A stretch of DNA of 64,000 nt from Zopfochytrium polystomum. Its lineage: Eukaryota > Chytridiomycota > Chytridiomycetes > Chytridiales > Chytridiaceae. The stretch lies in NCBI GenBank assembly GCA_025765615.1, contig JAIVFJ010000054.1, positions 62,001 to 126,000 on the forward strand, written 5' to 3'. The notes below the pieces were generated by a model. It ran no database searches. It saw only the letters and a list, made by a program, of their open reading frames with translations, and had not been told where the DNA came from. Shown one piece after another: positions 22,051 through 33,833 of this stretch; the first letter of the stretch is position 1, and every line of letters starts with the position of its first letter. Position numbers and translations under genes: made by a program.

Positions 22051-22909
22051 GAGTGAACAAAGTGCAGTCGCTCTACTATCTGCGGAATAACCTTGGATCT
22101 ACTCGAGGACGCGCTTCGAGATGCCCACTCGTTGTTGCTTGACTCTCTCTTTCTTCCAACAGGAAATGAGTGAGCCTTAGGTCGGGCAGAAACGAGCACT
22201 GACCTTTCAAAGCTTTCTTGAGAGAGACTGATGACAATAAGATGGGACACAACCCTTGTCAAGAATTTGTTGCACCAGCAGAAGTGAGGAACAGCGAGAT
22301 CACACACGTTTCTCTCGCAACAACCGTCGAAGGTATGTAGTTGGTCGTACGTCACGCCATCGGCGTTGTCTCCTATCGCAGGGTACCTGCAACCTGTATC
22401 ATGCCCCACTTTCACACAATTCCTGCGGTTCTGCAGTTCGTAAGGATACAGTTAAAGAAGGTTTCTTCCTGTGATGGGCTAACTGCGTCAACGATGGAGC
22501 TCATATTGTTCCTCTTTTCCTTGTTGCAAAAACAAAGAGAGAAAACAAACACACATCTCTCTAGTTTGAAGCGCTCGTTCATTCTTACCCAGCGACGGCT
22601 ACCCCACGCCTTCGCTTCTCTCTCCCTCTCTCATAAAATTATTTAACAAAATCTGAGTGGGTGAAACAAAACAACTGTGGTGTGATGAGGAGGATCGAAA
22701 CAAGCGATATCACCCGAGAAGGGAGAGAGGATCCGCAGCGCGCGATGCCTGCTGAAGGAGGAAGCGCTCGACTCTGACATTCTAAACTTTTTTCTTGACG
22801 GCCGCAAGCTTGCAAACAGCCCGAACACGACACACTACCCGCATCAGCGACTGAAAGTAAGTTTCACAGATTGCACACTCACGTGTTAAAACACTATCAA
22901 AGAGCCAAA
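22051..22909. promoter_or_regulatory. Divergent promoter region, RanBPM-like / PABPN1-like
   Basis: About 860 bp separating two start codons that point away from each other. No coding frame is supported. It contains CT-rich segments (about 22610-22635). No specific transcription-factor site is claimed. Confidence 0.5.
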
Positions 22910-23672
22910 ATGTCTGACGAGGCCAACTTGAATGCTCACCTCGAAGAAGAGCACGAGCCAGTCGCCGGGGAGGAAGACGTTGACGAAGTAGGAATTATTT
23001 ACGTAATCGGAATCTAAACATCGATGGAAGGAAATTGCAGCGATGAAAGCGCGAGTGCAGCAGATGGAAGAGGAGGCTGCGAAGCTTCGGGCAATGCAGG
23101 AGCAAGTTGAACGGGACATGAACATGACCACAACAGAGCCAGGTTCGAAGGCTCAACTTGCTGGGTTTGAAGACAACATCTAAATAGGTTTCACAGACGC
23201 GAAGGAAGAAGTGGACAGCCGATCTATTTATGTCGGCAACGTGGACTACAGTTCCACACCTGAAGAGATCCAAGCGCACTTCCAATCCTGCGGAACAATC
23301 AACCGAGTCACAATCCTATGTGACAAGTGGACAGGCCACCCGAAAGGGTAAGATGATAACTGGCATTGCCCACAATCTCGCTAATGTGGCTTTCTTGCAA
23401 GATTTGCTTATGTTGAGTTTGCGGAAGCGAGCGTTGTGTCGAACGCCCTGGCCTTGAACGAATCGTTGTTTAAAGGTCGGCTGATCAAAGTGACCCCGAA
23501 GAGAACGAACGTTCCGGTCTTCATGCGGGGTGGAGCACGCGGTGGTCGCGGAGCGCCTCGTATTTACAGGGGCGGATACGCCGGGTACCGGGGAGCCTTT
23601 GTTCCTGGCATGTCTCGCGGCCGTCCTCCGTACAGGTGGGGCACCTCCGAAAGCAACTCGAAGGAATTGTAG
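22910..23672 (+). CDS. PABPN1/Pab2-like nuclear poly(A)-binding protein
   Basis: Nuclear poly(A)-binding protein that stimulates polyadenylation and RNA surveillance. Four exons (22910-22987, 23031-23142, 23188-23347, 23402-23672) join in frame to 206 aa. Order: acidic N-terminus ([17 protein letters not shown]), coiled coil ([20 protein letters not shown]), one RRM with RNP2 SIYVGNVDY and RNP1 KGFAYVEF, and an Arg/Gly-rich tail ([18 protein letters not shown]). This is the diagnostic PABPN1 layout, and the RRM matches closely, including [19 protein letters not shown] and [15 protein letters not shown]. Intron 1 uses the AG at 23030, not the one ten bases later, because only that keeps frame. 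Confidence 0.95.
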
Positions 23673-24721
23673 CCTCACCAACCATTTAATATTCCATTTC
23701 CACTCGATAACAGAGCTCGCCGCGGATATTTCCAGCCCTACTGACCATTCCTGGCTCAGCATTGGATTGGATCTCCAATTGTTCGGAGGCCGTTCATTCC
23801 TTCAATTTTTGGGGAGGGGGGGGGGGGGGCTCAACAAACGAGAGAAAAGCAATTCCAGGGTGCAGAAATGAATTTCCGGCCGCCACGGCCTGCAACGTCC
23901 TCCGCTCGGGACCACGACTGGAAAGCTCCTGTCAGAGCAGCCCAAAAAGAGAAAGGGAGTGAGATTACTGCAATCTGCTGCCCTGCATCATCCCTCTTCT
24001 CCTACATCCCCAATCCCGGATGCATGGTGTGATGTGTAGAGTCTCTCTCAGTCCTTATTGCTCCGGAAACGTTGGGTCATTTTCGTGTTTCATACACACC
24101 AGGTGAACCATCCTCGCTGGCCTCCTTCCGAGAAATGTGTAACTGTAGTTGTAAGGAGCAGGCCGGTGCGGAATAGTATCGGTTTTGTGGTTTGAATCCT
24201 ACCACTTCCCATTTTCGCATAAGTAAACATCACCAACTCATTATTGTCTGTTAAACGAGGCACGGACATTGTGTTGCACATCGATTTTGAATTTTAGTGC
24301 AATGGAGCTATTAGATTCAACAAATAAATTTCATCTCTCTGTTCTGTGGTTTAAGTAAGTGTCGCTGAGCAGGCACTTTCACTTTGATTCCAGTTCATAG
24401 TAGTGTGTATTGCTACTGTTGGTTACTGTTCAACATCATGTCCATGAGCAGTCACTGATGCAGTCAATGTAGGCAACGGTTCACCGCTTTCATGATGTGC
24501 CCCACTGGCCCATGGGTCAACCAGTCCCCCTGGGATGCCCTGGAAAAAGGGATGCCAGCAATTCTGGTTTGGCATTTGCTTTCATTTCCCAAGAGCCTCA
24601 GCGGCAAGCCTTGGCCTCACTTGGAACCAAAACGCTCTTTACAAATCTGGTTACAAAGCTGTATGCTTTGTCTTGATAGGTTACTTGTTAATTGCAGTTT
24701 CTCCTGCAGGTCCATTCACAT
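23673..24721. other. Intergenic between converging genes
   Basis: 3' flanks of the PABPN1-like and RBBP5 genes. Contains a G homopolymer (about 23813-23829). No gene recognised. Confidence 0.5.
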
Positions 24722-26474
24722 TTACAAAATCTCAGAATGTACTCCTGGAATAAACAATCTTGCTGCGAGGTCAAGCGAGTTTGGATCCACTGTGACAACA
24801 TCAACTGCTTCTTCGGCTATTAGTGCCTTCTGCCTAGTAGGTTTTACATCCTCTCTTTCTGCAATCTAAATGGTCAATTAGATTAGACACAATGACACAG
24901 TGCTGCACTATGTACAATGTCGAACTCGTCTTCTTTTTCCTCGTATTCGATGTTATCCTCCAACTCTTCAAAGTCTTTGTTTCATGAGTAAAATGCTCTT
25001 GTATACGGAGATAACTCACCTGGAGCAAAGGCAGACCAGTTTTCATGGACGGTGACAGTCCATACATATATTGCTCCAAAAGTTGATACAGATGCAAGGA
25101 TAGGTCGATAAGGATGCCACTATTTGTAAATAGGCTGCTGAGTTTTGCTATGGCTTGTAGTTGAAATATCTTACCGAGAGATCTGACAGTCCTTCTTTTG
25201 GGCCCTCAAGAATTTTGACAAGAGCGCCTGAGGCTTTCTCCCATAGGAAGATTTTGTGCACATGCTTCGCTGCAGACCCTATGAAAGCTCATGAGAATCA
25301 AAGCATGGGCACTAGTAGACAATCATGAGATTACCACCGACAATGTATTCTGCATCGGCACTAAAACAGCACTGAACCCATCGATTTTGGTCAATCGAGT
25401 CCAGGAACTTGTGTTTCAAGTCAGCTGTAGTGTGGGTTTCTGTGCCGGTAATGGTATAGCATCGGATGGCTTTGTCGGCCGAATTAATTACAACTTCACT
25501 GCACGGTGCGGGTATCCTTAATCATTGTTTTGTTGCTGAAAAGACTAGATTCTCACCGCCCTTGTTGACTGAATTGAATATTTTTAATTGCTGAAGTTCC
25601 TGCCGTTATCTTCATGGAGTTCAGGCACTGGAACGGTCAGTTGGTTGGAGAGTTCGCCTTTCCCAACAGAATAATTACGGCAAGAGTTTCCGTGTCGTAG
25701 ACCAGAAGTGTTCCCTTTGCTGTTCCAAAGTAGATTCGGTTTCCGGCTCTATCAAAAGATACCACGGTTGCCTGAACTGGGACTTTCCTAGAGGATACAA
25801 GATCTTTATACGAATTCAGTATGCCAGCAGAACTCAACTCGTTCAATCCTTCTGCTCCCCCGATCAGAATTGCTTTGCGCCGTTCCTTTCCGTCTGCCGC
25901 AACTTGAACGAAGAAAGGGTGGGAACCTTGAGGGCAAACAACGGCAATCTTTCTGTGGCCACAAGGAGAAAAATCGATTGAGAAAACCTGCTCTTCAAAA
26001 CTCGATATTGCTCAACTCGTTTGATGGATGAATGGCGCTGGACACAATCGGGGACGAAAATCTGAACACCGCCTCCTTCGTGAAGTCCGTGAGATTCCAT
26101 AAAATGCAGTTCCAGTCTCGAGACGACGTAAGGAGAAACTGGCCGTCAAATGCCCAGCTGCAACGAGATTTCAGCATCAACACAAGGGGCCAAGCCACAT
26201 TGCTTACCTCAACGAAGAGATTACAGCTACGTGTCCCACTAAGGAAGTAATGACGGCGCGCGACTCGAAGTCCCATAGGAGACAGGACCCATCGATACAG
26301 GCAGAGACTATGAGCGTTCCCGTGGGTGAGAAGGAGCAGAAGAAGGCTCCGTCATGGGACAGTTTGAACTCGATTGCATCGGGGTAGTTCGCCGCAAATG
26401 GATCTGCGATCGGACGTGTCAGGGGGTTCCAGCTGGTTCCCCAAAAGCAACCAACCGACAAACTCCAGGTTCAT
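24722..26474 (-). CDS. SWD1: RBBP5/Swd1, WD40 subunit of COMPASS (Set1/MLL)
   Basis: WD40 subunit of the H3K4 methyltransferase complex. Ten exons join in frame to 428 aa: 26474-26456, 26403-26208, 26157-26002, 25952-25679, 25627-25557, 25498-25335, 25278-25175, 25119-25020, 24974-24916, 24865-24722. The first exon is 19 nt. The protein begins MNLEFVDPFAANYPDA, like human RBBP5. It continues through WD repeats (LIVSACIDGSCLLWDFESR; DGQFLLTSSRDWNCILWN; NRIYFGTAKGTLLVYDTETL; KIFLWEKASGALVKILEG; WHPYRPILASVSTFGAIYVW). It then carries the RBBP5-specific segment ENWSAFAPDFEELEDNIEY and the activation/hinge motif EDEFDI, followed by a short tail. That C-terminal motif separates RBBP5 from other WD40 proteins. 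The gene is complete. Confidence 0.95.
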
Positions 26475-26903
26475 TTTCTCTGTTGGTCTCTCTGTCCCTC
26501 CCTCTGTCGCTCTGTCTCTATCTCCCTCTCTCTCTCACTCTCTCTCTCTCACTCCCTCTCTCTCTCGCTCTCTGTCTGACTTGACACGCCCAAAAGCAAC
26601 CCTTCAAAGTGGGCGATCGTCCCCATTACTCTTGCCGGACATGTGTGGGTTGTATAGATCTGCTCTAACAACACCCTCGCTTTGTAGTAGTCAATCCTAA
26701 TTCACATTCTCCTATTGCATTGCTACGTATCAAACAGGGACGGTGGGGGTTGCGTGCATGGATACGGTAATAGCTTGAGGGTTTTGGTTCAGTTTCTCAG
26801 ACAACTGATTCTCCATTTGTTGTTTTCCTCGGACACGACCCAGAAAGGTTGAGTTGGTTTCGAACGGCAGCTTCTCTGGTGGAAAGTTGATTTTGTCTTC
26901 CAG
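26475..26903. promoter_or_regulatory. Divergent promoter region, RBBP5 / PPIP5K
   Basis: Carries a 120-bp pyrimidine (CT/TCTC) tract at about 26478-26580 immediately upstream of RBBP5. The 5' part of PPIP5K must begin here; the segment around 26730-26765 encodes GVACMDT-like residues expected just before the first assigned exon. Confidence 0.5.
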
Positions 26904-29858
26904 CGCGTTCCAAACCTATGAGAAATATACTGAACAAGCTCATCCAATTCGGAGAATTTGAGGTGATTGTGTTCGGTGATAAGGTTATTCTCGATGAAGG
27001 CAGGTACTTTGAATGTGACAGAGGGCAAACCTCCTTATCTCTTTGACCCAGCGATTGAAAACTGGCCAACGTGTGACTTTCTACTGTCATTTTTTTCCAG
27101 CGGATTTCCTCTGCAAAAAGCTATCGACTATGTGAAGCTTCGTAAACCTTACAGTGTGAATGACCTCGAAATGCAGCAAGTTTTAATGGATAGGCGCCTC
27201 GTGTTACGCATTTTGGACTCTGTTGGCGTACCAACACCACGCAGATTTGTCCGACAGACGAAAGAGGACATTCCGGCTCTACCTTCAGAACTCCTGCTTC
27301 GTATTAGAGAGACCCTTAATGTTGACTTGTCTCCGGAAACCTTTCCTTGTGTTTCTGTCAACTTGGTTGACCCGGACACAGTGCAGTGTGGCTCCTCGCT
27401 GCTCAAAAAGCCGTTCGTAGAGAAGCCTGTCTCTGGAGAAGATCACAATATTCACATTTATTATTCGACCGCTCAAGGCGCGGGAGTTCGAAAGTTGTTC
27501 CGCAAAGTTGGAAATAAGTCAAGCGAGTTCGTTCCGGAAGTTGCTTCCATTCGAACAGATGGCTCGTACATTTATGAAGAATTTATGAGTGTCGATAATG
27601 CGGAGGATGTTAAGGTTTATACAATTGGGAACAATTTCGCTCATGCAGAGACACGAAAGTGAGAAGCCCATCACGATTTTGAATGAATAATCTTGTCAAA
27701 TCACAGATCCCCTGTCGTAGACGGTGTTGTGCGACGAAACGCTGAGGGAAAAGAAGTCCGGTATATCACGCCACTTTCCGAGGAGGAGAAGGAAATTTCC
27801 AGAAAGGTTTCAGAGACTTTTGGACAAACAGTGTGTGGCTTCGATCTTCTTCGAACGGGCGGACGCTCTTATGTCATTGACGTGAATGGATGGTCATTTG
27901 TGAAAGGTAACGACGACTACTACGAAAAGTGTGTCGAGATTCTGCGATCCCTTTTCTTGCAAGCCGCAAAGAGTCGGCAAATGAGAGTGCCTACCAAGAG
28001 CATCGAAAATCAGTGGAAGTTGAAGGCGTTTTTGTCCGTGTTGCGGCACGGCGACCGAACGCCGAAACAGAAAGCAAAGGTACCAACCGTTGGTTACTCT
28101 CCATTTCACGAACTTCGCTTCTCAGTTCACTTTTCGAAGCAAGCCCTTCATGGACCTGTTGAATGGAACAGAGGAAGAGGTTGTCCTCAAAAATGACCAG
28201 CTTCGACTCGTCTCACGCGCTTGTGATGAAGCGATTGAAGGGTCGTTTGAAGATGCGACTTTGCTCACGCAACTTCGTACTATTCTGGACTTGAAATCAA
28301 ATTTAGCTGGGACCAAAGTTCAAGTCAAACCTTCATTCAATAAGAAAGACAAGCAGCTTGAAAAGGCGCAGCTTATTGTAAAGTGGGGAGGCGAATTCAC
28401 ACACGGTGGCAAGCATCAATCGAAGGATTTGGGAGAAAATTTGCGCAAGGACCTACGGATTATCAACAAAGCGCTGCTTGACGACATCAAAATATACTCG
28501 AGCTCTGAACGCCGCGTAATTGCAACGGCTGTATGTATTCCTCAATTTGAAGCGAGGCTAAAAATCAAACTCAGGAAATTCTCACTCAAGCTCTTCTCGA
28601 TACGCATGATCTACCTGGCTCACTAATCACGGTGAATAAGGAGATGCTCGACGATAGCAACGCTGCAAAGGAGCAGATGGAGAATGTCAAGAGCAGGCTA
28701 CAAGCAATCCTTAATCCAAACGAGCCAGTAAAGCTACCGGAGCACTATCTTCCGGAAGACATTGAAGACCCGGAGTCGTTTCTTCAAGAAATCATAGACC
28801 TTTTGGCTATACTTCGAAAAATATTGAGGCAAAATATTGAGGAGGAAGAGGATGTAGCCAGGATCCAAGAGCGCTGGTGCTGCTCGGAATCGCCAATACT
28901 ATTCAGGGTTTGACGATGCCGATGCGCCACGATGGGTATTTACAAGAGTTTTTTTTTTCAGGAACGATGGGAGAAGCTTTTCAAAGAATTTTGCGATGTC
29001 GAACGAAGCGCTTTCGAACCCTCGAAAATCTCGGAGCTGTACGATTCCTTAAAATACGATCTCTTGCACAATAGAGAATTTTGCGAAGGTTCATTCGAAG
29101 AAGTGTATTTGACGCATTTGACATTCGCTGGCCTTTGTCAAATCAGCAATTTTCGCGTCCCCGGAGTTTGGTCGTCAGTTGCTGAAGCAGTTATACGGAA
29201 AGGCAAAAACACTATTCGACTTCATTGCACCTCAGGAGTATGGCATTGAGGTACGTCGAATCCTTGGTTTTGGCTCTCACTTATCGGCGAAAGACGAGGG
29301 AAAAGCTTGAAATCGGAATGCTGAGCTCTCAGGCACTCTTGAAGCAGCTTGTTGACGACCTGATCGCTGCAAAAGATTGCCCCCATCCATGTACCAGGCT
29401 TTATTTTACGAAAGAGAGTAAAGTTATATGTCTATTTAATATTGTTCTTCTCTGTGGTCTGCCAACCAAGCTAAAAAGCGGGGAAGTAGACGAACTGGAC
29501 TGTACGTTGCGACTCTCTTTCTTGCAGCCATCATTCTTTGTTTCTGCCATTTTTTCCCGGATTTCCCTTCTCTTTACTTTGGACTAATCCGTTTGCAGAT
29601 CTTACACAAATCACATTCGAGCTGCACGAGCGTAGTAGCGGATCCGGCAGTGAGGACCGCGAGTACTCCCTCAGGCTCGGTTTCAGCCCTGGCGCTCACG
29701 ACCCCAACCTGATTGACCTAAGTCTAGACGGACGGCACTCGCTCTCGGTGGCCCCCCGGCGATGGATATCGGACCACATCTCCTTAGATGAGGCTCTCCA
29801 CCACCTCTCGCCTTCAACTGCGTCTCAACTGTCCGGCAGCCTCCGTAAGCGGCACTGA
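26904..29858 (+). CDS. Vip1/Asp1/PPIP5K diphosphoinositol pentakisphosphate kinase
   Basis: Bifunctional inositol pyrophosphate enzyme: an N-terminal ATP-grasp kinase that phosphorylates InsP6/InsP7, and a C-terminal histidine-acid-phosphatase domain. Supported exons: 26904-26999, 27052-27658, 27707-28079, 28126-28530, 28575-28907, 28962-29088, 29147-29250, 29294-29501, 29599-29858, all in frame. Kinase-side motifs: [99 protein letters not shown]. Phosphatase signature: [14 protein letters not shown]; later [17 protein letters not shown]. The 5' end is partial: the exon upstream of 26904 would have to supply the extreme N-terminus (GVACMDT at about 26735-26765), but no canonical junction keeps frame. 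The intron at 27000-27051 has a GC donor. The long disordered tail of animal PPIP5Ks is absent. Confidence 0.92.
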
Positions 29859-29959
29859 ATATATTTGGGTGCAATCAGTGCTTCGTTTGCCAGTGGGGTT
29901 TGTGTGGGGGGACAAGAGTGGGAAACACAAGAAAAAACAAAAAGAGAGTCCTTGCAAAA

Positions 29960-31090
29960 ATGACGAAGCTGCTTTCCGCCATGGGCGGCCCGTCGACCGC
30001 GTTGCTCCACCTTGCTGCCTTGCGAGCGGGCGTCGACTTCTCCGAGCTGCCCGGCGGTGAGGCTCTCATCACCGCAAAGGGACAGCACGGAGGAGGAGGA
30101 TCGCACGCCTCTTCCTCGCTGCACTACGATCCCTCAGAGGTCCTCGAACTCGGAGAGGCCATTCTTGCTCGCCACCAGTCCGCCCTCCGTTCCGATCTAG
30201 AACGCTTCTCCCTCTACGAGCAACTCTTCATTGCTGCTCTGGATGTGGACGATCTGAAGAAGGCCCGCTTGTTCCTGGACAAAATCACTCGCCGCTTTCC
30301 ACAACCCAAAGGATCAGCAACCACGAGTTCGCCCGCATCGCCAGCCTCCGCGCCAGCGTCGGCTACTTCATCCGATTCGAAGCCTATCTCCGCCCGCTTG
30401 CAACGTCTTGTCGGAATGCTCGCGGAAGCAGAGGGCGACTTCACCAAGGCAATCAAGATCTACGAAGCAGTTTTGCAGCAAGATGAAGCCGCTGCTTCGG
30501 TTCGCAAGAGGCTCGTCGCCGTGCACGTTGCTCGCGGCGATCGCACCCAAGCCATCGAGCTGCTCGTGAACTACCTGGATCACTTCATGCAAGACGCTGA
30601 GGGTTGGACGCAACTCGCGGAGCTGTACATGGCGGAGGGGATGTTTCAACAAGCCGCGTTTTGTATCGAGGAGTTGTTGTTGCTGAAACCGGCGTCCCAC
30701 CTCGTCCAGTTGCGCTATGCGGACTTGCTCAAAACAATGGGCGGAAAGGACCCTTTGGCACTGAAGTATTACTGTGCAGCCTTGGAGGTTGCGAGCGATA
30801 ATGTTCGCGCCCTGTACGGTATCAGGCTGTTGTGCAAGGATCTGCTGGAGAAGGAGAAGGCGAAGACTTCCACTCATGGAGGCAGTGCAACGAGCGCAAA
30901 GTTGACCAAAAGGGGCGAGCCAGACGACGGCACTGTTCCCCCCACGCTGGAAGTGCTTCAAGCTCTGTATGACCTCGCCGGAAAGCGACTGGAGGCAGTC
31001 TACGAGGACGCTGCAAAGACGGCGCCCGCTGGTACAGACAAGAAGGGATCCTCAACGTTGTTGACGGTGGTAAAAGCGTGGCTCCAGTAG
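29960..31090 (+). CDS. EMC2: EMC2, TPR subunit of the ER membrane protein complex
   Basis: EMC2 is the cytosolic tetratricopeptide scaffold of the EMC, which inserts and stabilises transmembrane proteins at the ER. Single exon, 376 aa. A short N-terminal extension is followed by the family block SLYEQLFIAALDVDDLKKA, an Ala/Ser/Pro-rich insert, and TPR helices (RLQRLVGMLAEAEGDFTKAI; ASVRKRLVAVHVARGDRTQA; GWTQLAELYMAEGMFQQAAF; LKYYCAALEVASDNVRALYG). The length is slightly above the usual ~300 aa because of the insert. It lies only 100 bp after the PPIP5K stop on the same strand. Confidence 0.9.
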   Translation: MTKLLSAMGGPSTALLHLAALRAGVDFSELPGGEALITAKGQHGGGGSHASSSLHYDPSEVLELGEAILARHQSALRSDLERFSLYEQLFIAALDVDDLKKARLFLDKITRRFPQPKGSATTSSPASPASAPASATSSDSKPISARLQRLVGMLAEAEGDFTKAIKIYEAVLQQDEAAASVRKRLVAVHVARGDRTQAIELLVNYLDHFMQDAEGWTQLAELYMAEGMFQQAAFCIEELLLLKPASHLVQLRYADLLKTMGGKDPLALKYYCAALEVASDNVRALYGIRLLCKDLLEKEKAKTSTHGGSATSAKLTKRGEPDDGTVPPTLEVLQALYDLAGKRLEAVYEDAAKTAPAGTDKKGSSTLLTVVKAWLQ

Positions 31091-31267
31091 GGAAGTCTTT
31101 GTGGAAACGTTAGTCAAAAAAATAAACTTGCGGACAAATCGAGAAAGGGCAAGACCTTCGAGAACATTTTATTTATGCTGTGGGTGGGCATCGGCGTTTA
31201 CCCGCGAATTGGAGGACGCTCGGCCGACTAGCGGCAGGGGGCAGAGATTTCTGGCCGTACAACAAAC

Positions 31268-32265
31268 ATGTCCGTGGAAGGCGGAACAGAGTCACAGCAG
31301 CAGCAGCAGCAGCAGCAGCATGATCTCGGCGTGGCGCTCACTCCTGCCCAGGCAATCGAGCTGAATCGTCTGGGCCAAGAAGTCAAGATGGCATTTGCCG
31401 TGTTGGCAATGAAGCAAGTCGAAAGCGCTATGTCAGACGATCCATCCGCCCCGCCTACAGACAATGCTACTGCCGGTGCAACCAAAGCTCTTGCGTATGA
31501 CGTCGCCCCCTCTACAATCTGAAATCCACCTAACTTTCATAACACAGCGATGCAAAAACTCAGTTCGAGGCGTTTCTGCTCGGCTGCGGAATCGCCAAGG
31601 ACTCCGATGCCTTCAACGGTGCTTTTCTCGCAGCAGCTGGCGACCCTGGGGCCTCCAACTATGGTGGTGGCAGGGGAGGCGCCCGCCCATCCGAGCCAGA
31701 TTTCAAACACGCCGACAACGCCAACAACCTCAAGCAGCAGCAGCAGCGACAAAAAGACCTCAAGGCTCTTTTCTCGAATGCAGAACCGGTTCCGCAACCA
31801 CAGTGGTCACCCCAACCGCAACAAACCCCCGTCGTCGAAAGGCCGCCTGATCCTGCACCCCAGCCGGCACCGCCACCGCCCGAAGAGCTTCCCCTCCCGG
31901 TCGCGCAAGCAAAGGTCACCACGACGCGAGCCGAGGACAGGCGCAAGAAATTGCCCCCGATAGTGCGGCCGCCCACCGTGCGCGACGAGGCGGCGCGGAC
32001 TGTGGTTCCGCAAGTGTTTAACTCGGGGCTGAAAGAGATTGAACCCGTCGCTCGGCACGATGCGGGCGGCGGCGGCGGCGCGACGGTGGCCTGGAACAAT
32101 CGATCGAACCGACGGCGCATGCCCCCGCCACAGGCCAAGCCGGCCCCCGCAGCGTTGAAAAAACAGCAAAAGGAGCCTGCGCCGAGGCCGTCTTTGCATG
32201 TGCTCGATATGTCTCCCGCCACGTTCTCCTTTCCACCATCAAAAAAGATGAATGAAAAAATGTAA
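31268..32265 (+). CDS. Uncharacterised Gln/Pro-rich protein
   Basis: Not recognised. Two exons, 31268-31494 and 31548-32265 (donor GTATGA), join in frame to 314 aa. A poly-Gln run of eight lies at residues 10-17, then two short helical segments (AQAIELNRLGQEVKMAFAVL and AKTQFEAFLLGCGIAKDSDA). The rest is Pro/Gln/Ala-rich and probably disordered, with basic clusters (RRKKLPP; NRSNRRRM) and a conserved-looking terminal patch (LHVLDMSPATFSFPP). The composition resembles a nuclear or adaptor protein, but I assign no function. The frame is supported by the single splice that joins two long in-frame segments. Confidence 0.6.
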
Positions 32266-32511
32266 CACGATGTGTGATGTCTCCCACCCCCGCCCAAGCA
32301 GGAAAAGCAATCCGTCGATCAAATCATCTGGTGCTCACAGTGGAAAGCGTAAAAAACAGTATAGAAATAAACGAAAACGAAAGGGAATCAAGTAACGGGG
32401 CTCTCCTTATAAATAGCGAGAGCATCCCTTCTGCCAACACCGATCCCTCACGGTTGCAGTCACTCCTACTTCAAACAGAAAGAGAAGCAGTCACCAGCCC
32501 GGGAATCATCG

Positions 32512-33693
32512 ATGATCAGAATGCACAAATTCGACGACGCGCCCCAAAAAAACGACACGGGCCACACGTTCGACGACAACTTTGTCCTTCTGGCGTCAGC
32601 ATGGTCGTCGGTGTTTCTTCTCCTTGGCCTGCTCATGGTCAGCATGCTTCTGGACCACGTTCGAGGCGCCTTCCAGACCGCTACCAGCCGTCGCCAAGAC
32701 CAGCCCATTGGGGTTCGTTACCTCGTCGAAGGCACGGAGCACCAACCTTCGCAGCAGCAACAGCAGGAGCAGCAGCAATACGGTCCACGAGGAGATGACG
32801 ATCGAAGGATGGGTGTGGACCGCGGTCAAGAACGGGTTCCGCTTTTGCGCGAGGCCGGCATCGTCACCAGGGGGGAGGTCACACTCCCCCACGAATGGGT
32901 AAAGGGTCGCCATTTTGCAGCACTAGAAACCCAAACAAGCAGTTAACACTTCGTATATTTGTTTTTTGTCCAGTCTTTGCAGCTCGACAAAGCTACGCAG
33001 CTGATGCAAACTCTACTGACGGTTCGAGGCCATATGCCGCAGAGCGGGTGGACTCAAAAAGAGTGTCCTCCAACTAATCGGTCGTCTCTCTCCAATCCCC
33101 GCCCAAAATCAGATCCTTCTCGTCGCCACAGTCCTTCTGTCCATTCCAATCGCCGTTTCATGCGACCAAATCCAAGACGGCGCCGGAAATATGCTGTGTG
33201 CCCGCGACGACGACCACAAGGACCCCGTCATCCCTGGCCCGCCACCCATCCCTCCCTTGCCCTCCCCGCCAACGCACGGACGCTGCATGACCAACGCAAT
33301 GACGGTAAGTTCTCATCAGCTCATATTCCTGCACCACTATTCTTGTTTCAATCTCGGTCTTGGGAACTGAAAAAACTGTCTTCGAACTCCTGCCCATTTC
33401 CAAGGTCCCGGCGGTTGTCCTCTCGTGGATTTATGCGGCTCTTTCCATCGTTTGGTGGGCGTTGACTCTTGTGAGGTTCCCAGAGGAGGGTTTTTGTGCC
33501 AGGAGCGCGGCTTCGGACGTAACGAAGATTGTCATAGCTTTGGCGAGGTAACGTCTCCTCTTTCTCTCGATTTCTTTTCTGCCTTCGGTAGATGCTAATT
33601 TCGATATCTCCGTTCCATAGTTTTCCCAGCGTTCTGTGGATGGCGTATTTTGGATTGCTGCGCTGGGTCCAGCTCAAGTCGTCTACTTGTTGA
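32512..33693 (+). CDS. Predicted four-transmembrane protein, uncharacterised
   Basis: Not recognised. Five exons (32512-32898, 32974-33021, 33113-33304, 33405-33547, 33621-33693) join in frame to 280 aa. Hydrophobic segments: FVLLASAWSSVFLLLGLLMV (residues ~24-45), ILLVATVLLSIPIAVS, VVLSWIYAALSIVWWALTLV and VIALASFPSVLWMAYFGLL. A ~90-residue polar Gln-rich loop separates TM1 and TM2. A ~45-residue Cys- and Pro-containing loop (CDQIQ...LCARDD...HGRCM) lies between TM2 and TM3, suggesting a lumenal/extracellular disulfide loop. No family signature (for instance the tetraspanin CCG) is present. The terminal exon is short; its acceptor follows TTCCATAG. Confidence 0.6.
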
Positions 33694-33833
33694 ATGCTCT
33701 GCCAATGCCACCGTCCCCGTCTTCCAATATCCTTTTGTGCTGTGGCCACTCTGTTTCTCTTCCCCTTTTTGCATGCGAGGGCAGCTCTGGTCGAGTGTAG
33801 GTGAATTATGAATAAATGAAAGTCGAATTGTTT

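Noticed and set aside
22035..22052. GGTTCGAATCC, a perfect tRNA B-box word
   Set aside because: It is the reverse strand of the RanBPM-like start codons (MDSNRR), with no A-box or cloverleaf around it.
24480..24720. Frame at 24492-24869 on + with repeat-like GGGATGCC words
   Set aside because: Overlaps the RBBP5 last exon on the other strand; no domain or repeat partner established.
30368..30961. 197-residue minus-strand frame opposite EMC2
   Set aside because: Shadow of the EMC2 coding sequence.
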